The notes beneath the pieces were generated by a model. That model was not told the origin of the DNA. It worked only from the letters and a program-made list of their open reading frames with translations, and did not search any database. A stretch of 47,914 bases of DNA, from contig NZ_WTWX01000023.1 in NCBI RefSeq assembly GCF_009870785.1, positions 1-47,914 of the forward strand, in the 5' to 3' direction. Positions 8,705 through 17,689 of the stretch are shown here, piece after piece; the stretch's first letter is position 1; every line of letters begins with the position of its first letter. Source of the DNA: Paenibacillus sp. An7. GTDB lineage: Bacteria > Bacillota > Bacilli > Paenibacillales > Paenibacillaceae. Made by a program: the position numbers and the translations under genes.

Positions 8705-9994
8705 ATGAAAATTGTAGCAGCTCAGGATTTTCGTCTGGATCGGAATATGGACTATGGAACAAACGAACAGAATGAATCGGTCCGCCAAATTGTTTCCACT
8801 GTTCGTAACGAAGGCGATTCCGCAGTGCTCAGGTATACAGCAGAGCATGATCGAGTAGTTCTTACTCCAGAAAAGCTCAGAGTAACGAAGGAAGAAATGA
8901 TGGCAGCCTACGATAAGGTAGATCACAATTTTGTATCTCATATTCGCGAAGCTGCTAACAATATCCGTAGATTTCATGAGAAGCAAAAACGGAATTCATG
9001 GATGGATTTTGAACCCGATGGAAGCCTGCTTGGCCAAATCATTAGACCGCTTGATCGGGTCGGGGTCTATGTACCTGGAGGGAAAGCAGCTTATCCATCC
9101 TCTGTACTCATGAATGTTATTCCAGCGCAAGTTGCGGGTGTGAAAGAGATTGTGATGGTTACACCGCCGGCTACAAGTGGCGGTGAAGGAATTAACCCGT
9201 ACATTCTCGTTGCTGCTGCGGAAGCAGGCGTAAGCGAGATGTACCGGGTTGGTGGCGCTCAGGCTATAGCTGCGCTGGCTTACGGCACAGAAAGTATTCG
9301 CAAGGTCGACAAGATATGTGGACCAGGCAATATTTATGTGGCGCTCGCGAAGCGAGAGGTGTTCGGTGCCGTCGATATCGATAGTATCGCAGGGCCAAGC
9401 GAGATTGTCGTGCTGGCTGATGAAACGGCGAGAGCCGAATATGTAGCAGCCGACTTATTGTCTCAAGCCGAACATGATGAGATGGCTTCTGCTATTCTTG
9501 TCACAACTTCTAGGCTATTGGCGGAGGAAGTGCAGGCAGAGGTGGAAAAGCAGCTAAGCCAGCTGCCAAGGGAGAAGATTGCTCGTGCTTCAATTGATAG
9601 TCACGGAAGTATTATTGTTGTTGGTTCCGTACTCGAAGGAATTGAAGTGGTCAACAAGCTTGCACCGGAACATCTTGAAGTGATGGTTCAAGATCCAATG
9701 TCCTATGTATCTTATATCCGCCATGCGGGAGCTATTTTCCTTGGGCCGTACAGCTCGGAGCCTGTCGGGGATTATTTTGCAGGTCCTAACCATATCATCC
9801 CTACGAACGGAACTGCGAGGTACGCATCGCCTGTGGATGTTGATGATTTTACTAAGAAATCAAGTTTAATTTACTACAGCAAGGAAGCATTACTATCAAA
9901 TGGAGAAGCAATTATTGGGCTTGCTCGTCATGAGGGACTAGAAGGGCATGCACGGGCAATTGAAGTTCGGTTAAAGCAAGAAAAACAGGGATGA
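8705..9994 (+). CDS. hisD: Histidinol dehydrogenase
   Basis: HisD oxidises L-histidinol to histidine in two NAD-dependent steps with zinc. The 429 residues contain GVYVPGGKAAYPSSVLMN, the family signature around GPGNIYVALAKREVFGAVDID, then IAGPSEIVV, the SQAEHDE metal/catalytic segment and the LAPEHLEVM segment. I chose ATG 8705 because AGGGAGTGG lies just upstream and the protein length then matches the family; an in-frame ATG at 8630 would add 25 unlike residues. Confidence 0.95.
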   Translation: MKIVAAQDFRLDRNMDYGTNEQNESVRQIVSTVRNEGDSAVLRYTAEHDRVVLTPEKLRVTKEEMMAAYDKVDHNFVSHIREAANNIRRFHEKQKRNSWMDFEPDGSLLGQIIRPLDRVGVYVPGGKAAYPSSVLMNVIPAQVAGVKEIVMVTPPATSGGEGINPYILVAAAEAGVSEMYRVGGAQAIAALAYGTESIRKVDKICGPGNIYVALAKREVFGAVDIDSIAGPSEIVVLADETARAEYVAADLLSQAEHDEMASAILVTTSRLLAEEVQAEVEKQLSQLPREKIARASIDSHGSIIVVGSVLEGIEVVNKLAPEHLEVMVQDPMSYVSYIRHAGAIFLGPYSSEPVGDYFAGPNHIIPTNGTARYASPVDVDDFTKKSSLIYYSKEALLSNGEAIIGLARHEGLEGHARAIEVRLKQEKQG

Positions 9995-10118
9995 GAGTAT
10001 CTAAAAATGAAACTTAATGAGATTTCTAATAGAGTGACCAGCGCGCAGTAAGACAAACAGCAAGGCAAATTAATATAGCAAATCAATATAGAAGAGTGAT
10101 TGAAGGGTGGAGAACCAG

Positions 10119-10736
10119 ATGGGAAATGATGCACAGCAATTTCTTGGTGATGGGCGCGGGGCGAAAGTCAGCCGGAGAACCAATGAAACGGATATTCAGC
10201 TTAGTCTTGGTGTAGATGGAAGCGGTCGTACTGAGATCGAGACAGACGTTCCTTTTCTAAATCATATGCTTGATCTGTTTACGAAACATGGACAATTCGA
10301 TCTTCAGGTAAAGGCGAAAGGTGACATAGAAATAGATGATCATCACACGGTTGAGGATATCGGAATTTGTCTTGGCCAGACACTTTTAGAAGCTTTGGGC
10401 GATAAGAAAGGGATCAAACGTTATGCAAGTGTATTTGTTCCTATGGATGAAGCATTGGCACAGGTCGTCATTGATATCAGCAACCGGCCTCACTTTGAAT
10501 ACCGGGCTGATTATCCATCCCAGCAGGTAGGAAGCTTCTCGACTGAACTTGTCCAAGAGTTCTTATGGAAATTCGCACTGGAAGCGCGTATTACGCTGCA
10601 CGTGATTGTTCACTACGGACAAAACACACATCATATGATCGAGGCTATTTTTAAAGCGCTCGGCAGAGCAATTGATGAAGCAACACTCGTTGACCCGCGT
10701 GTTACGGGAGTTCCATCTACGAAGGGAGTGCTCTAG
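10119..10736 (+). CDS. hisB: Imidazoleglycerol-phosphate dehydratase
   Basis: HisB dehydrates imidazole glycerol phosphate to imidazole acetol phosphate using two Mn ions. The 205-residue monofunctional form has the metal motif DDHHTVEDIGI, the segment VPFLNHMLDLFTKHG and a second HHMIEAIFKALGRA. ATG 10119 has AGGGTGGAG seven bases upstream; a GTG at 10107 lies too close to its possible site and would add four residues. It is followed by hisH after three bases. Confidence 0.94.
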   Translation: MGNDAQQFLGDGRGAKVSRRTNETDIQLSLGVDGSGRTEIETDVPFLNHMLDLFTKHGQFDLQVKAKGDIEIDDHHTVEDIGICLGQTLLEALGDKKGIKRYASVFVPMDEALAQVVIDISNRPHFEYRADYPSQQVGSFSTELVQEFLWKFALEARITLHVIVHYGQNTHHMIEAIFKALGRAIDEATLVDPRVTGVPSTKGVL

Positions 10737-10739
10737 TCT

Positions 10740-11363
10740 ATGACCATTGCCATTGTCGACTATGGGATGGGAAATCTTCATAGTGTAAGCAAGGCGATCG
10801 AACGGCTTGGCTATGAAGCACAAGTAACGAGTAAGAGAGAAGAAATTATGGGAGCATCAGGTGTGGTATTACCGGGGGTAGGAGCTTTTGGGGATGCTAT
10901 GCAGCACCTCAGGGAAACGGAGCTTGATAAAGTGATGCGAGAGGTCCAGGAGAAAGAAGTTCCGCTCCTTGGCATATGTCTTGGAATGCAGCTGTTATTT
11001 AGCAGCAGTGAGGAACATGGCTGTCATGAAGGGCTGAATATTATACCTGGGCGGGTAGTAAGATTTGAAGACCGTTCTTCATATAAAGTGCCGCATATGG
11101 GTTGGAATGAGCTTCAGTTTATACAGCAAGAGAATCCACTATTTCAGGATCTGACGGAAGGTCACGTCTATTTTGTACACTCATATCATGTGGAACCTAA
11201 GGATACTGCGGACCTGCTTGCGGTAACCGATTATGGCTTTCCTGTTACAGCAATTGCCGGCAGAGGTTCAGTATATGGAATGCAATTTCATCCAGAGAAG
11301 AGCGGAGAGCTCGGTATGCAGCTTCTGAAGAACTTTTTGAAACTAGCGGAGTCTAGTAATTAA
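10740..11363 (+). CDS. hisH: Imidazole glycerol phosphate synthase, glutaminase subunit
   Basis: HisH is a class I glutamine amidotransferase that delivers ammonia to HisF. The catalytic triad is visible: C80 in GICLGMQ, and H184 and E186 in MQFHPEKSG. Length is 207 residues. The gene starts three bases after hisB, with AAGGGAGTG inside the hisB end, so the two are probably translationally coupled. Confidence 0.95.
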   Translation: MTIAIVDYGMGNLHSVSKAIERLGYEAQVTSKREEIMGASGVVLPGVGAFGDAMQHLRETELDKVMREVQEKEVPLLGICLGMQLLFSSSEEHGCHEGLNIIPGRVVRFEDRSSYKVPHMGWNELQFIQQENPLFQDLTEGHVYFVHSYHVEPKDTADLLAVTDYGFPVTAIAGRGSVYGMQFHPEKSGELGMQLLKNFLKLAESSN

Positions 11364-11392
11364 TCTGGAACATTTATAAGGGGGCCTATGCG

Positions 11393-12148
11393 ATGACAGC
11401 ATTCATGATTTACCCGGCAATTGATATTAGAGGCGGAAAATGTGTACGCCTTGTTCAGGGAGATTACAACCAGGAAACCGTGTATCATGACAGTCCTGTA
11501 GAGGCAGCAAAAGCTTGGGAAGATCAAGGCGGGTCGTTCATCCATTTAGTGGATCTCGATGGAGCCAAAGCAGGGTCGCCCGTTAACATCGAAGTCATCG
11601 GACAGATTGCCTCAACGGTTCAAGTACCTGTTCAGGTAGGCGGGGGAATTCGCAGAATAGAGGACGTTAAGAAACTGCTCGATCTGGGCGTTGCAAGACT
11701 CATTCTAGGCACTGCAGCTATTGAGGATCGGCAGTTTACGGAGCAAGTGCTTGGTACATATGGTGATAAAGTAGCCATTGGTATCGATGCGAGAAATGGT
11801 TATGTGGCAACTCGCGGCTGGCTCGAGACATCAGAAGTGAAAGCAGAGATCCTTGCAAAAGAACTTGCCCTTTACGGAGCACAGACTTTTATTTTTACGG
11901 ATATTTCGAGAGACGGCATGATGCAAGGTCCTAATGTGGAGGCTATCGTTGCACTGGCGGCAGCTAGCGGACAAAAGGTTATTGCTTCCGGTGGAGTAAG
12001 CACAATGGAGGATCTTGTAAAACTGCAAAGACACCGGGAAGACGGGGTAAGCGGAGCAATTATCGGTAAAGCATTATACACAGGAGCGATTGACCTAAGA
12101 CAGGCTGTAGAGACGGTACAAAACAGCAACGTAACTGATCTAAAGTAA
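11393..12148 (+). CDS. hisA: ProFAR isomerase (phosphoribosylformimino-5-aminoimidazole carboxamide ribotide isomerase)
   Basis: HisA is a beta/alpha-barrel isomerase performing the Amadori rearrangement of ProFAR to PRFAR. The catalytic aspartates are D11 (IDIRGGKCVRL) and D132 (GIDARNG). Phosphate-binding loops are GGGIR near 83-87 and ASGGVST near the end. The length is 251 residues. A GGGGG site lies nine bases before the chosen ATG; a second in-frame ATG is four codons in. Confidence 0.94.
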   Translation: MTAFMIYPAIDIRGGKCVRLVQGDYNQETVYHDSPVEAAKAWEDQGGSFIHLVDLDGAKAGSPVNIEVIGQIASTVQVPVQVGGGIRRIEDVKKLLDLGVARLILGTAAIEDRQFTEQVLGTYGDKVAIGIDARNGYVATRGWLETSEVKAEILAKELALYGAQTFIFTDISRDGMMQGPNVEAIVALAAASGQKVIASGGVSTMEDLVKLQRHREDGVSGAIIGKALYTGAIDLRQAVETVQNSNVTDLK

Positions 12149-12217
12149 TGAAAGCCACGGCGAAAAGGAGTCTTTGCTAGAAAGTAATGAAAATAAGCGG
12201 AGAAGGGGCTGGATCAA

Positions 12218-12976
12218 ATGCTGGCTAAACGAATTATTCCTTGCCTGGATGTAAAAGACGGCAGAGTGGTCAAAGGTGTGAATTTCGTAAATCTGCGTGA
12301 CGCGGGTGATCCCGTGGAGCTTGCTGCCTTGTATGATCGTGAGGGTGCAGACGAGATTGTATTCCTTGATATATCAGCATCTGTAGAAGGACGACAGACA
12401 ATGGTAGAAGTTGTACGTCAGACGGCTGGTGAGATTGCAATCCCTTTTACGGTAGGCGGGGGTATCAAGCATGTTGATGATATGAAGACCATCTTACGTG
12501 CGGGTGCCGATAAAATCGGAATCAATACAGCGGCCGTTCTGAATCCATCCTTAATTAAGGATGGTGCGCTCAGGTTTGGATCACAATGCATTGTACTTGC
12601 TGTAGATGCCAAATGGAATGATGAATTTGGTGAATGGGAAGTGTACACACACGGCGGCCGTAAGCCTACTGGGATTAGGGCACTTGAGTGGGTGAAGCAG
12701 GCAGAGAAGCTGGGAGCAGGGGAACTGCTGCTTACAAGTATGGATGCCGATGGGACAAAGAATGGTTTTGATATTCGTCTTACTTCTGCTGTTAGTGATG
12801 CAGTAGGTATTCCCGTGATTGCTTCGGGAGGAGCAGGGAAAGAAGAAGATTTTGAGGAAGTGTTTACAGCTGGAAAGGCGGATGCAGGGCTTGCTGCAAC
12901 GATTTTTCACTATAAAGAAATTGCGATTCCTCATCTAAAACAACATTTGAAAGCCAAAGGGGTGGAGATTCGATGA
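12218..12976 (+). CDS. hisF: Imidazole glycerol phosphate synthase, cyclase subunit
   Basis: HisF receives ammonia from HisH and converts PRFAR to imidazole glycerol phosphate and AICAR. The barrel has catalytic D11 ([12 protein letters not shown]) and D130 (AVDAKWN), with phosphate-binding GGGIK and ASGGAG loops. Length is 252 residues. Its last four bases overlap the start of hisIE (ATGA). Confidence 0.95.
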   Translation: MLAKRIIPCLDVKDGRVVKGVNFVNLRDAGDPVELAALYDREGADEIVFLDISASVEGRQTMVEVVRQTAGEIAIPFTVGGGIKHVDDMKTILRAGADKIGINTAAVLNPSLIKDGALRFGSQCIVLAVDAKWNDEFGEWEVYTHGGRKPTGIRALEWVKQAEKLGAGELLLTSMDADGTKNGFDIRLTSAVSDAVGIPVIASGGAGKEEDFEEVFTAGKADAGLAATIFHYKEIAIPHLKQHLKAKGVEIR

Positions 12977-13671
12977 GCAATCAATTAAAAGATCAGCTAT
13001 CACTGGGACAGGTAACCGAATATATCAGATGGAACGATCAAGGGCTCGTCCCTGCCGTAATCCAAGATGCTGATTCAAGAGCCGTTTTGATGCTGGCCTA
13101 TATGAATCAGGAATCACTAAAAAAATCATTAACTACGGGGGAAACGTGGTTCTGGTCACGTTCAAGAAATGAACTCTGGCATAAGGGAGCTACCTCTGGG
13201 AACGTACAATCCATTGTTTCTGTAAAATACGACTGTGATGGAGATACCCTATTGTTTTTGGTTAAACCGAAGGGTCCCGCATGCCATACAGGTGAAACGA
13301 CTTGTTTCTACCGGGAAATTCATGGTGTTCATACAGAGGAAGCGGAGAGTAAGTCTTCTGAATACACAAGTCATCGCTTTGATGTGCTTGCAGAGCTCGA
13401 GTCAGTAATTGCCGAACGTGAAAGAGATCGCCCTGAAGGTGCATATACCACGTACCTATTCGACAAAGGGGTAGACAAGATTTTGAAAAAAATTGGTGAA
13501 GAAGCATCAGAGACGATTATCGCAGCAAAGAACAAAGATAATGAGGAGCTGAAGCTTGAGGTTAGTGACTTGATCTATCATTTGTTGGTTTTGTTGCAAG
13601 AGCGTAAACTACCTTTGGACCAAGTGTTAAAAGAACTCAGTCTGCGTCACGAGCGTCCGCGCCGCGATTAG
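12973..13671 (+). CDS. hisI: Bifunctional phosphoribosyl-AMP cyclohydrolase / phosphoribosyl-ATP pyrophosphatase
   Basis: This is a HisIE fusion of 232 residues. The N-terminal cyclohydrolase part has [19 protein letters not shown] and the zinc-binding segment with YDCDGDTLL and [13 protein letters not shown]. From about residue 130 the HisE pyrophosphohydrolase domain follows, with [15 protein letters not shown] and the [13 protein letters not shown] helix. It carries out steps two and three of the pathway. The start overlaps hisF by four bases, and GGGGTGGAG precedes it. Confidence 0.95.
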   Translation: MSNQLKDQLSLGQVTEYIRWNDQGLVPAVIQDADSRAVLMLAYMNQESLKKSLTTGETWFWSRSRNELWHKGATSGNVQSIVSVKYDCDGDTLLFLVKPKGPACHTGETTCFYREIHGVHTEEAESKSSEYTSHRFDVLAELESVIAERERDRPEGAYTTYLFDKGVDKILKKIGEEASETIIAAKNKDNEELKLEVSDLIYHLLVLLQERKLPLDQVLKELSLRHERPRRD

Positions 13672-13689
13672 AGTAAGGGAGGAATACTC

Positions 13690-14508
13690 ATGTTAATTGA
13701 TTATCATACCCATCATGCCAGATGCGGACATGCGGTAGGAGACCTGGAGGCTTATGTTAAACAGGCTGTCAAACTTGGATACAATGAGATTGGTTTGTCA
13801 GATCATATGCCTCTACTCCACGTTAATCCAGCTGAGTATTATCCAGAGATGGCGATGCCTATGGAAGAGCTGCCAAGATACACCCAGGAATGTCTTTATC
13901 TAAGAGACAAGTACAAGAATGACATTGAGGTACGTGTTGGTCTCGAAGGAGACTACATTGAAGGTTATGAAAAAGAGATCGAAGAGATCATTTCAGCCTA
14001 TCCTTTTGACTATGTAATTGGATCTGTTCACTTTCTGAAAGAATGGGATATTACCGATCACAGACAGGTCCACCAATGGGAAGGAAAAGATGTGCTCGAA
14101 GTCTACCAATCGTATTACGACGCTGTTCAAAAAGCCGCAAAAAGCGGACTTTATGATTTTCTTGGACACATTGATGTGATCAAACGATTTACATATATCC
14201 CTAAGCAAGAAGAGCAGGAAGCTTGGTATGCACTAGAACGCGAAACCCTAGAGGTGATTGCTGACTGCGGGATTCCAATTGAGCTGAATGCCTCGGGCTT
14301 ATCGAAGCCGTGTGCGGAAATGTTCCCTAGTGAGCGCATGTTGAAGCAGGCCTATCAGCTGAGAATACCGGTAACGGTTGGTTCGGATGCTCATGATCCG
14401 TTGAAAGTAGGAGAAAATGTAGATAAAGCCAGGAACATTTTAAGAGAGATTGGGTATACCGAACTTGCTACCTTTAAAGAGAGAAAGCGCTTTATGGTCT
14501 CTTTGTAA
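13690..14508 (+). CDS. hisJ: Histidinol-phosphatase, PHP family
   Basis: The 272-residue protein is a PHP-type phosphoesterase. Metal ligands are in DYHTHHARCGH at the N-terminus, GLSDHMP, the glutamate of GLEGDYIEG, GSVHFLK, LGHIDVIKRF and VGSDAHDP. It dephosphorylates histidinol phosphate to histidinol, the substrate of HisD. Position at the end of the his operon, 18 bases after hisIE, supports this over a generic PHP phosphoesterase. GGGAGGA precedes the ATG. Confidence 0.9.
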   Translation: MLIDYHTHHARCGHAVGDLEAYVKQAVKLGYNEIGLSDHMPLLHVNPAEYYPEMAMPMEELPRYTQECLYLRDKYKNDIEVRVGLEGDYIEGYEKEIEEIISAYPFDYVIGSVHFLKEWDITDHRQVHQWEGKDVLEVYQSYYDAVQKAAKSGLYDFLGHIDVIKRFTYIPKQEEQEAWYALERETLEVIADCGIPIELNASGLSKPCAEMFPSERMLKQAYQLRIPVTVGSDAHDPLKVGENVDKARNILREIGYTELATFKERKRFMVSL

Positions 14509-14530
14509 TCTCTAACAAGCGTAGTATAAT
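14502..14530 (+). promoter_or_regulatory. Candidate promoter for the PRPP synthetase paralogue
   Basis: A perfect TATAAT at 14525-14530 has a weak -35, TTTGTA, 17 bases upstream that overlaps the hisJ stop codon. No terminator is visible after hisJ, so readthrough from the his operon is also likely. Confidence 0.4.
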
Positions 14531-14635
14531 AAAGGAAAAACATCCTGTTTTTCTATATAACGCACCTATGATTCATTGTGAGCCGTGTACTTTCGGGAAT
14601 GCTAATGTTAAAAATAAGTTCTTCAGGAGGCATGT

Positions 14636-15583
14636 ATGCAGCACTCTCTCCGTATTTTTTCGGGATCATCCAATCCTCAACTGGTAGAAAATATATGCCA
14701 GAAGTTAGGGGTAGAGCAGGGTAAAATCAAAATATCCCGCTTCAAGAGCGGGGAGATTTACGTGCACTATGAGGAAACGATTCGGAATTGTGATGTTTTT
14801 CTTGTGCAATCTCTATCAAGACCGATCAATGAGTTACTAGTTGAACTGCTTGTCATGATTGATGCAGCTAAACGTGCATCTGCCCGAACAGTCAATATTA
14901 TTCTGCCTTATTACGGTTATGCAAGACAGGAGAGAAAGTCTGCTCCTAGGGAGCCGATTTCTGCAAAGTTGCTGGCTGATGTACTCACCACAGCAGGGGC
15001 AAACCGGATTGTAACCATTGATCTTCATGCAGCAGCAATTCAGGGGTTTTTTAATATTCCGGTTGATCATCTTACTGCGCTGGACTTAATTAGTGATTAT
15101 CTTAAAAGCAAAAACATCGATAAACCTGTCATTGTATCGCCTGATGCGGGAAGAGCATCGATGGCAGAGAAACTGGCAAGCAGGCTCGATTCCCCATTTG
15201 CTATCATGATTAAGAAGCGTCCAGCTCATAATGAGTCTGTCATTACTCATGTGATCGGGGATGTCGATGGCAGAACTCCTATTATTATTGAAGATTTAAT
15301 TGATACAGGAACGACGATTGTTAACGTAGTTGAAGGGCTTAAAGAGAGAAATGCATATCCAGCGATTGTTTGCGCAACACATGGACTTTTTTCAGGATCA
15401 GCATTAGAAAAACTCTCTCACCCTCATATTGAGGAAGTGATTGTCACGGATTCTATTGAACTTCCGCCGTCGGGTCCACCTTGTTTTACCGTCTTATCGG
15501 TTGCTCCTATGCTGGCAAGGGCAATCCGTATCATTTTGGATGGCGGTTCTATTGCCACATTATTCAAGGATGCAGGTATTTAA
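14636..15583 (+). CDS. Ribose-phosphate pyrophosphokinase (PRPP synthetase), diverged paralogue
   Basis: The 315 residues align throughout with PRPP synthetases: FSGSSNPQL, the catalytic loop PYYGYARQERK with REPISAK, DLHAAAIQGFF with H131, the flexible-loop IKKRPAHN at 192-199 and the ribose-5-phosphate loop EDLIDTGTT at 219-227. Compared with the canonical enzyme as I remember it, the SPDHGG segment reads SPDAGRAS (168-175) and the DDxIDTxGT loop is altered, so catalytic efficiency or regulation may differ. PRPP is the entry substrate of histidine synthesis, and the gene sits directly after the his operon. The main prs gene is probably elsewhere. AGGAGG precedes the ATG. Confidence 0.8.
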   Translation: MQHSLRIFSGSSNPQLVENICQKLGVEQGKIKISRFKSGEIYVHYEETIRNCDVFLVQSLSRPINELLVELLVMIDAAKRASARTVNIILPYYGYARQERKSAPREPISAKLLADVLTTAGANRIVTIDLHAAAIQGFFNIPVDHLTALDLISDYLKSKNIDKPVIVSPDAGRASMAEKLASRLDSPFAIMIKKRPAHNESVITHVIGDVDGRTPIIIEDLIDTGTTIVNVVEGLKERNAYPAIVCATHGLFSGSALEKLSHPHIEEVIVTDSIELPPSGPPCFTVLSVAPMLARAIRIILDGGSIATLFKDAGI

Positions 15584-15605
15584 GGACGACGAATAGACGA
15601 TTCAG

Positions 15606-15639
15606 CAAGGTTCTTCAGTGAAGAACCTTGTTTGCGTTT
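15606..15639 (+). terminator. Terminator after the PRPP synthetase gene
   Basis: A near-perfect hairpin, CAAGGTTCTT/AAGAACCTTG with loop CAGTG, is followed by the T-rich TTTGCGTTT. Confidence 0.7.
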
Positions 15640-15805
15640 GGCCCGGCAGGGTTAGCAGGCTTAACGTAAAGGATAATAAGTAGGTAGGAAACACCTAGTA
15701 CCACGAGAGTTTCTCATAAAATGTGTACATCTCTTTTATAGATTGGTGAAGTAAATTTTTCATCCGTTGTATAGTTCTGCAACACGAGAAGAGTCCTTCA
15801 GATTA

Positions 15806-15814
15806 TGTTATACT
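15806..15814 (+). promoter_or_regulatory. Candidate extended -10 promoter of the TPR protein gene
   Basis: TGTTATACT matches an extended -10 (TG-N-TATACT), about 36 bases before the start codon. No convincing -35 is seen. Confidence 0.4.
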
Positions 15815-15849
15815 GGAGAGTATGAAATCGTATGATATAAGGAGGTGCC

Positions 15850-17649
15850 TTGGCACGTATGAAGGGCAAACCGCAGCGGACTGATCGCTCTCTTGTCAAT
15901 GTTGTACCGATTCAACTGGACGCTTCTTTTTTCTTTGAAAGAGCTGTCCGCTCGCTGGATCGCAATCATTATGACAAGGCATTAAAATATTTTAGTAAAG
16001 CAGCTGAATATGAACCGGGAAATCCGGTCAATCATTGTAATGTGGCAGGTATCCTGTCTGAGATGGGAGATTATGCCCGCTCAAATGAAATTTTGAACCA
16101 TGTGCTCACTGAAGTCGATCCCTCCATGATGGAGTGTTATTTCTATATGGCGAATAACTACGCGAACATGGAACAATTTGAAGCCGCAGAAGAAGCAATT
16201 GTTACTTATTTGGAAGAGGATGAACAAGGACAGTTTCTGGATGAGGCGGAAGAGATGCTAGATCTTCTGTTCTTTGAACTGGGCCGGAAGGCTCCTGTGA
16301 GACGAATTAAAGCTAGAGAAGGGATTGCAGAGCATGATTATGCCCGCAGCCTGCTGGAGGCAGGAAAGTTTGCTCAGGCAGCAGAAATGCTGGAGAGTAT
16401 TACAAACGATCAGCCTGATTTCACAGCTGCACGCAATAATCTCGCCTTAGCCTATTACTATATGGGAAGATTCGCAAAAGCGAAGGATACCATTTTTGAA
16501 TTGTTAGCAATGGAGCCGGGGAATCTGCACGGTCTATGTAATCTTGCTATTTTCTATCAGAATGAAGGTAATAAAGAACAGGTAGAAGCACTTATCAAGC
16601 AACTGCAGACTCTAGTTCCTTTCGAGCAAGAGCATGTCTTTAAATTAGGAACGACGATGGGTATTCTGGGAGAACATGAAGCAGCGTATGCTCACTTCCG
16701 CAGACTACTTAAGAATAAAGAAACTGCAAGCGACCCTTCGCTTGTTCATTATGCTGCGGTGGCAGCATGTAATACGAAGAGATATAAAGAAGCCGAGCGG
16801 CTATGGGGAATGGTGCAGGCACTCGATCCTGAATCAGAGGTCCCTAAGTTTTATATTTCCAGGCTGTCAGCACGGAAGGAAGATCAAGATTTTGGAACGG
16901 TAAGTTACCATTATCATTTGCCGTTTGAGGAACAATTCCGACTGTGGGAAAAATACGGTGCGAGTATTCCGGAGGATATCAAGAATGATCCACTCATTCG
17001 TTCTTCCTTCTTCTGGGCGCTGCATCATGGTGATGATACGAGTAAAGCCCAAGTCATCAGTGCACTGCGTCATATTGGTGACTATGAAGTATATCAGGCA
17101 CTTACTGATTTCCTAGAACAACCAGGTGAGACTACGGAGCTCAAAGAACTCGCTCTTTCCGTACTGCGTGAGATTGGGGAACCGGAGATGCTTTTGAAGG
17201 AGAAGAGTCAGAATTGTACTTTGCGTTCTGCCGATTCTAGTTCAGCAGGTGAAGAGTTATCCATACTGGATAAGCAAGATACAGAAAATGCAGGATCATC
17301 CCAATACGAGCAGCTCAATGATAAACAACAAGCGGTCTTAAACAAAGTGTTGGAGAAGATGAATCAGCAACCTGATATTTTGCGTAAGGGAGTTCAGTAT
17401 TTATGGGCAGACTATTTGAAGCAAGTTGCTCCAGAATTGCCATCGATCTCACTCATTGAAGGATGGTCCGCTGCACTCGAATATCTCACTGTCAAATCAG
17501 CAGGCAAGGAAGTTACCTATAAGGAAGTGGCTGGCCATTATGGTATTTCAGCTTCCACGGTGAGCAGGTACGCTAAGCAAATTGATCTAGTGTGTAATTC
17601 TACACATTTGTTAAAGCCCGTATTTGGGTCTTTATCGGAGAAGCTATAA
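15850..17649 (+). CDS. yvcD: Tetratricopeptide-repeat protein (YvcD position)
   Basis: About 599 residues of mostly helical tetratricopeptide repeats, clear at roughly 25-150 (FFERAVRSLDRNHYDKAL) and 160-340 (AARNNLALAYYYMGRFAKAK). A C-terminal module from about 490 ends in a helix-turn-helix-like segment, YKEVAGHYGISASTVSRYAK, so it may also contact DNA. There is no signal peptide. The gene precedes trxB as yvcD does in Bacillus subtilis. The start is uncertain: AAGGAGGTG lies four bases before TTG 15850 and 13 bases before ATG 15859. Function is unknown. Confidence 0.8.
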   Translation: MARMKGKPQRTDRSLVNVVPIQLDASFFFERAVRSLDRNHYDKALKYFSKAAEYEPGNPVNHCNVAGILSEMGDYARSNEILNHVLTEVDPSMMECYFYMANNYANMEQFEAAEEAIVTYLEEDEQGQFLDEAEEMLDLLFFELGRKAPVRRIKAREGIAEHDYARSLLEAGKFAQAAEMLESITNDQPDFTAARNNLALAYYYMGRFAKAKDTIFELLAMEPGNLHGLCNLAIFYQNEGNKEQVEALIKQLQTLVPFEQEHVFKLGTTMGILGEHEAAYAHFRRLLKNKETASDPSLVHYAAVAACNTKRYKEAERLWGMVQALDPESEVPKFYISRLSARKEDQDFGTVSYHYHLPFEEQFRLWEKYGASIPEDIKNDPLIRSSFFWALHHGDDTSKAQVISALRHIGDYEVYQALTDFLEQPGETTELKELALSVLREIGEPEMLLKEKSQNCTLRSADSSSAGEELSILDKQDTENAGSSQYEQLNDKQQAVLNKVLEKMNQQPDILRKGVQYLWADYLKQVAPELPSISLIEGWSAALEYLTVKSAGKEVTYKEVAGHYGISASTVSRYAKQIDLVCNSTHLLKPVFGSLSEKL

Positions 17650-17689
17650 TAGTAGTAAACTTTATTTTGTAAAAGGGAGGTAACGATGT

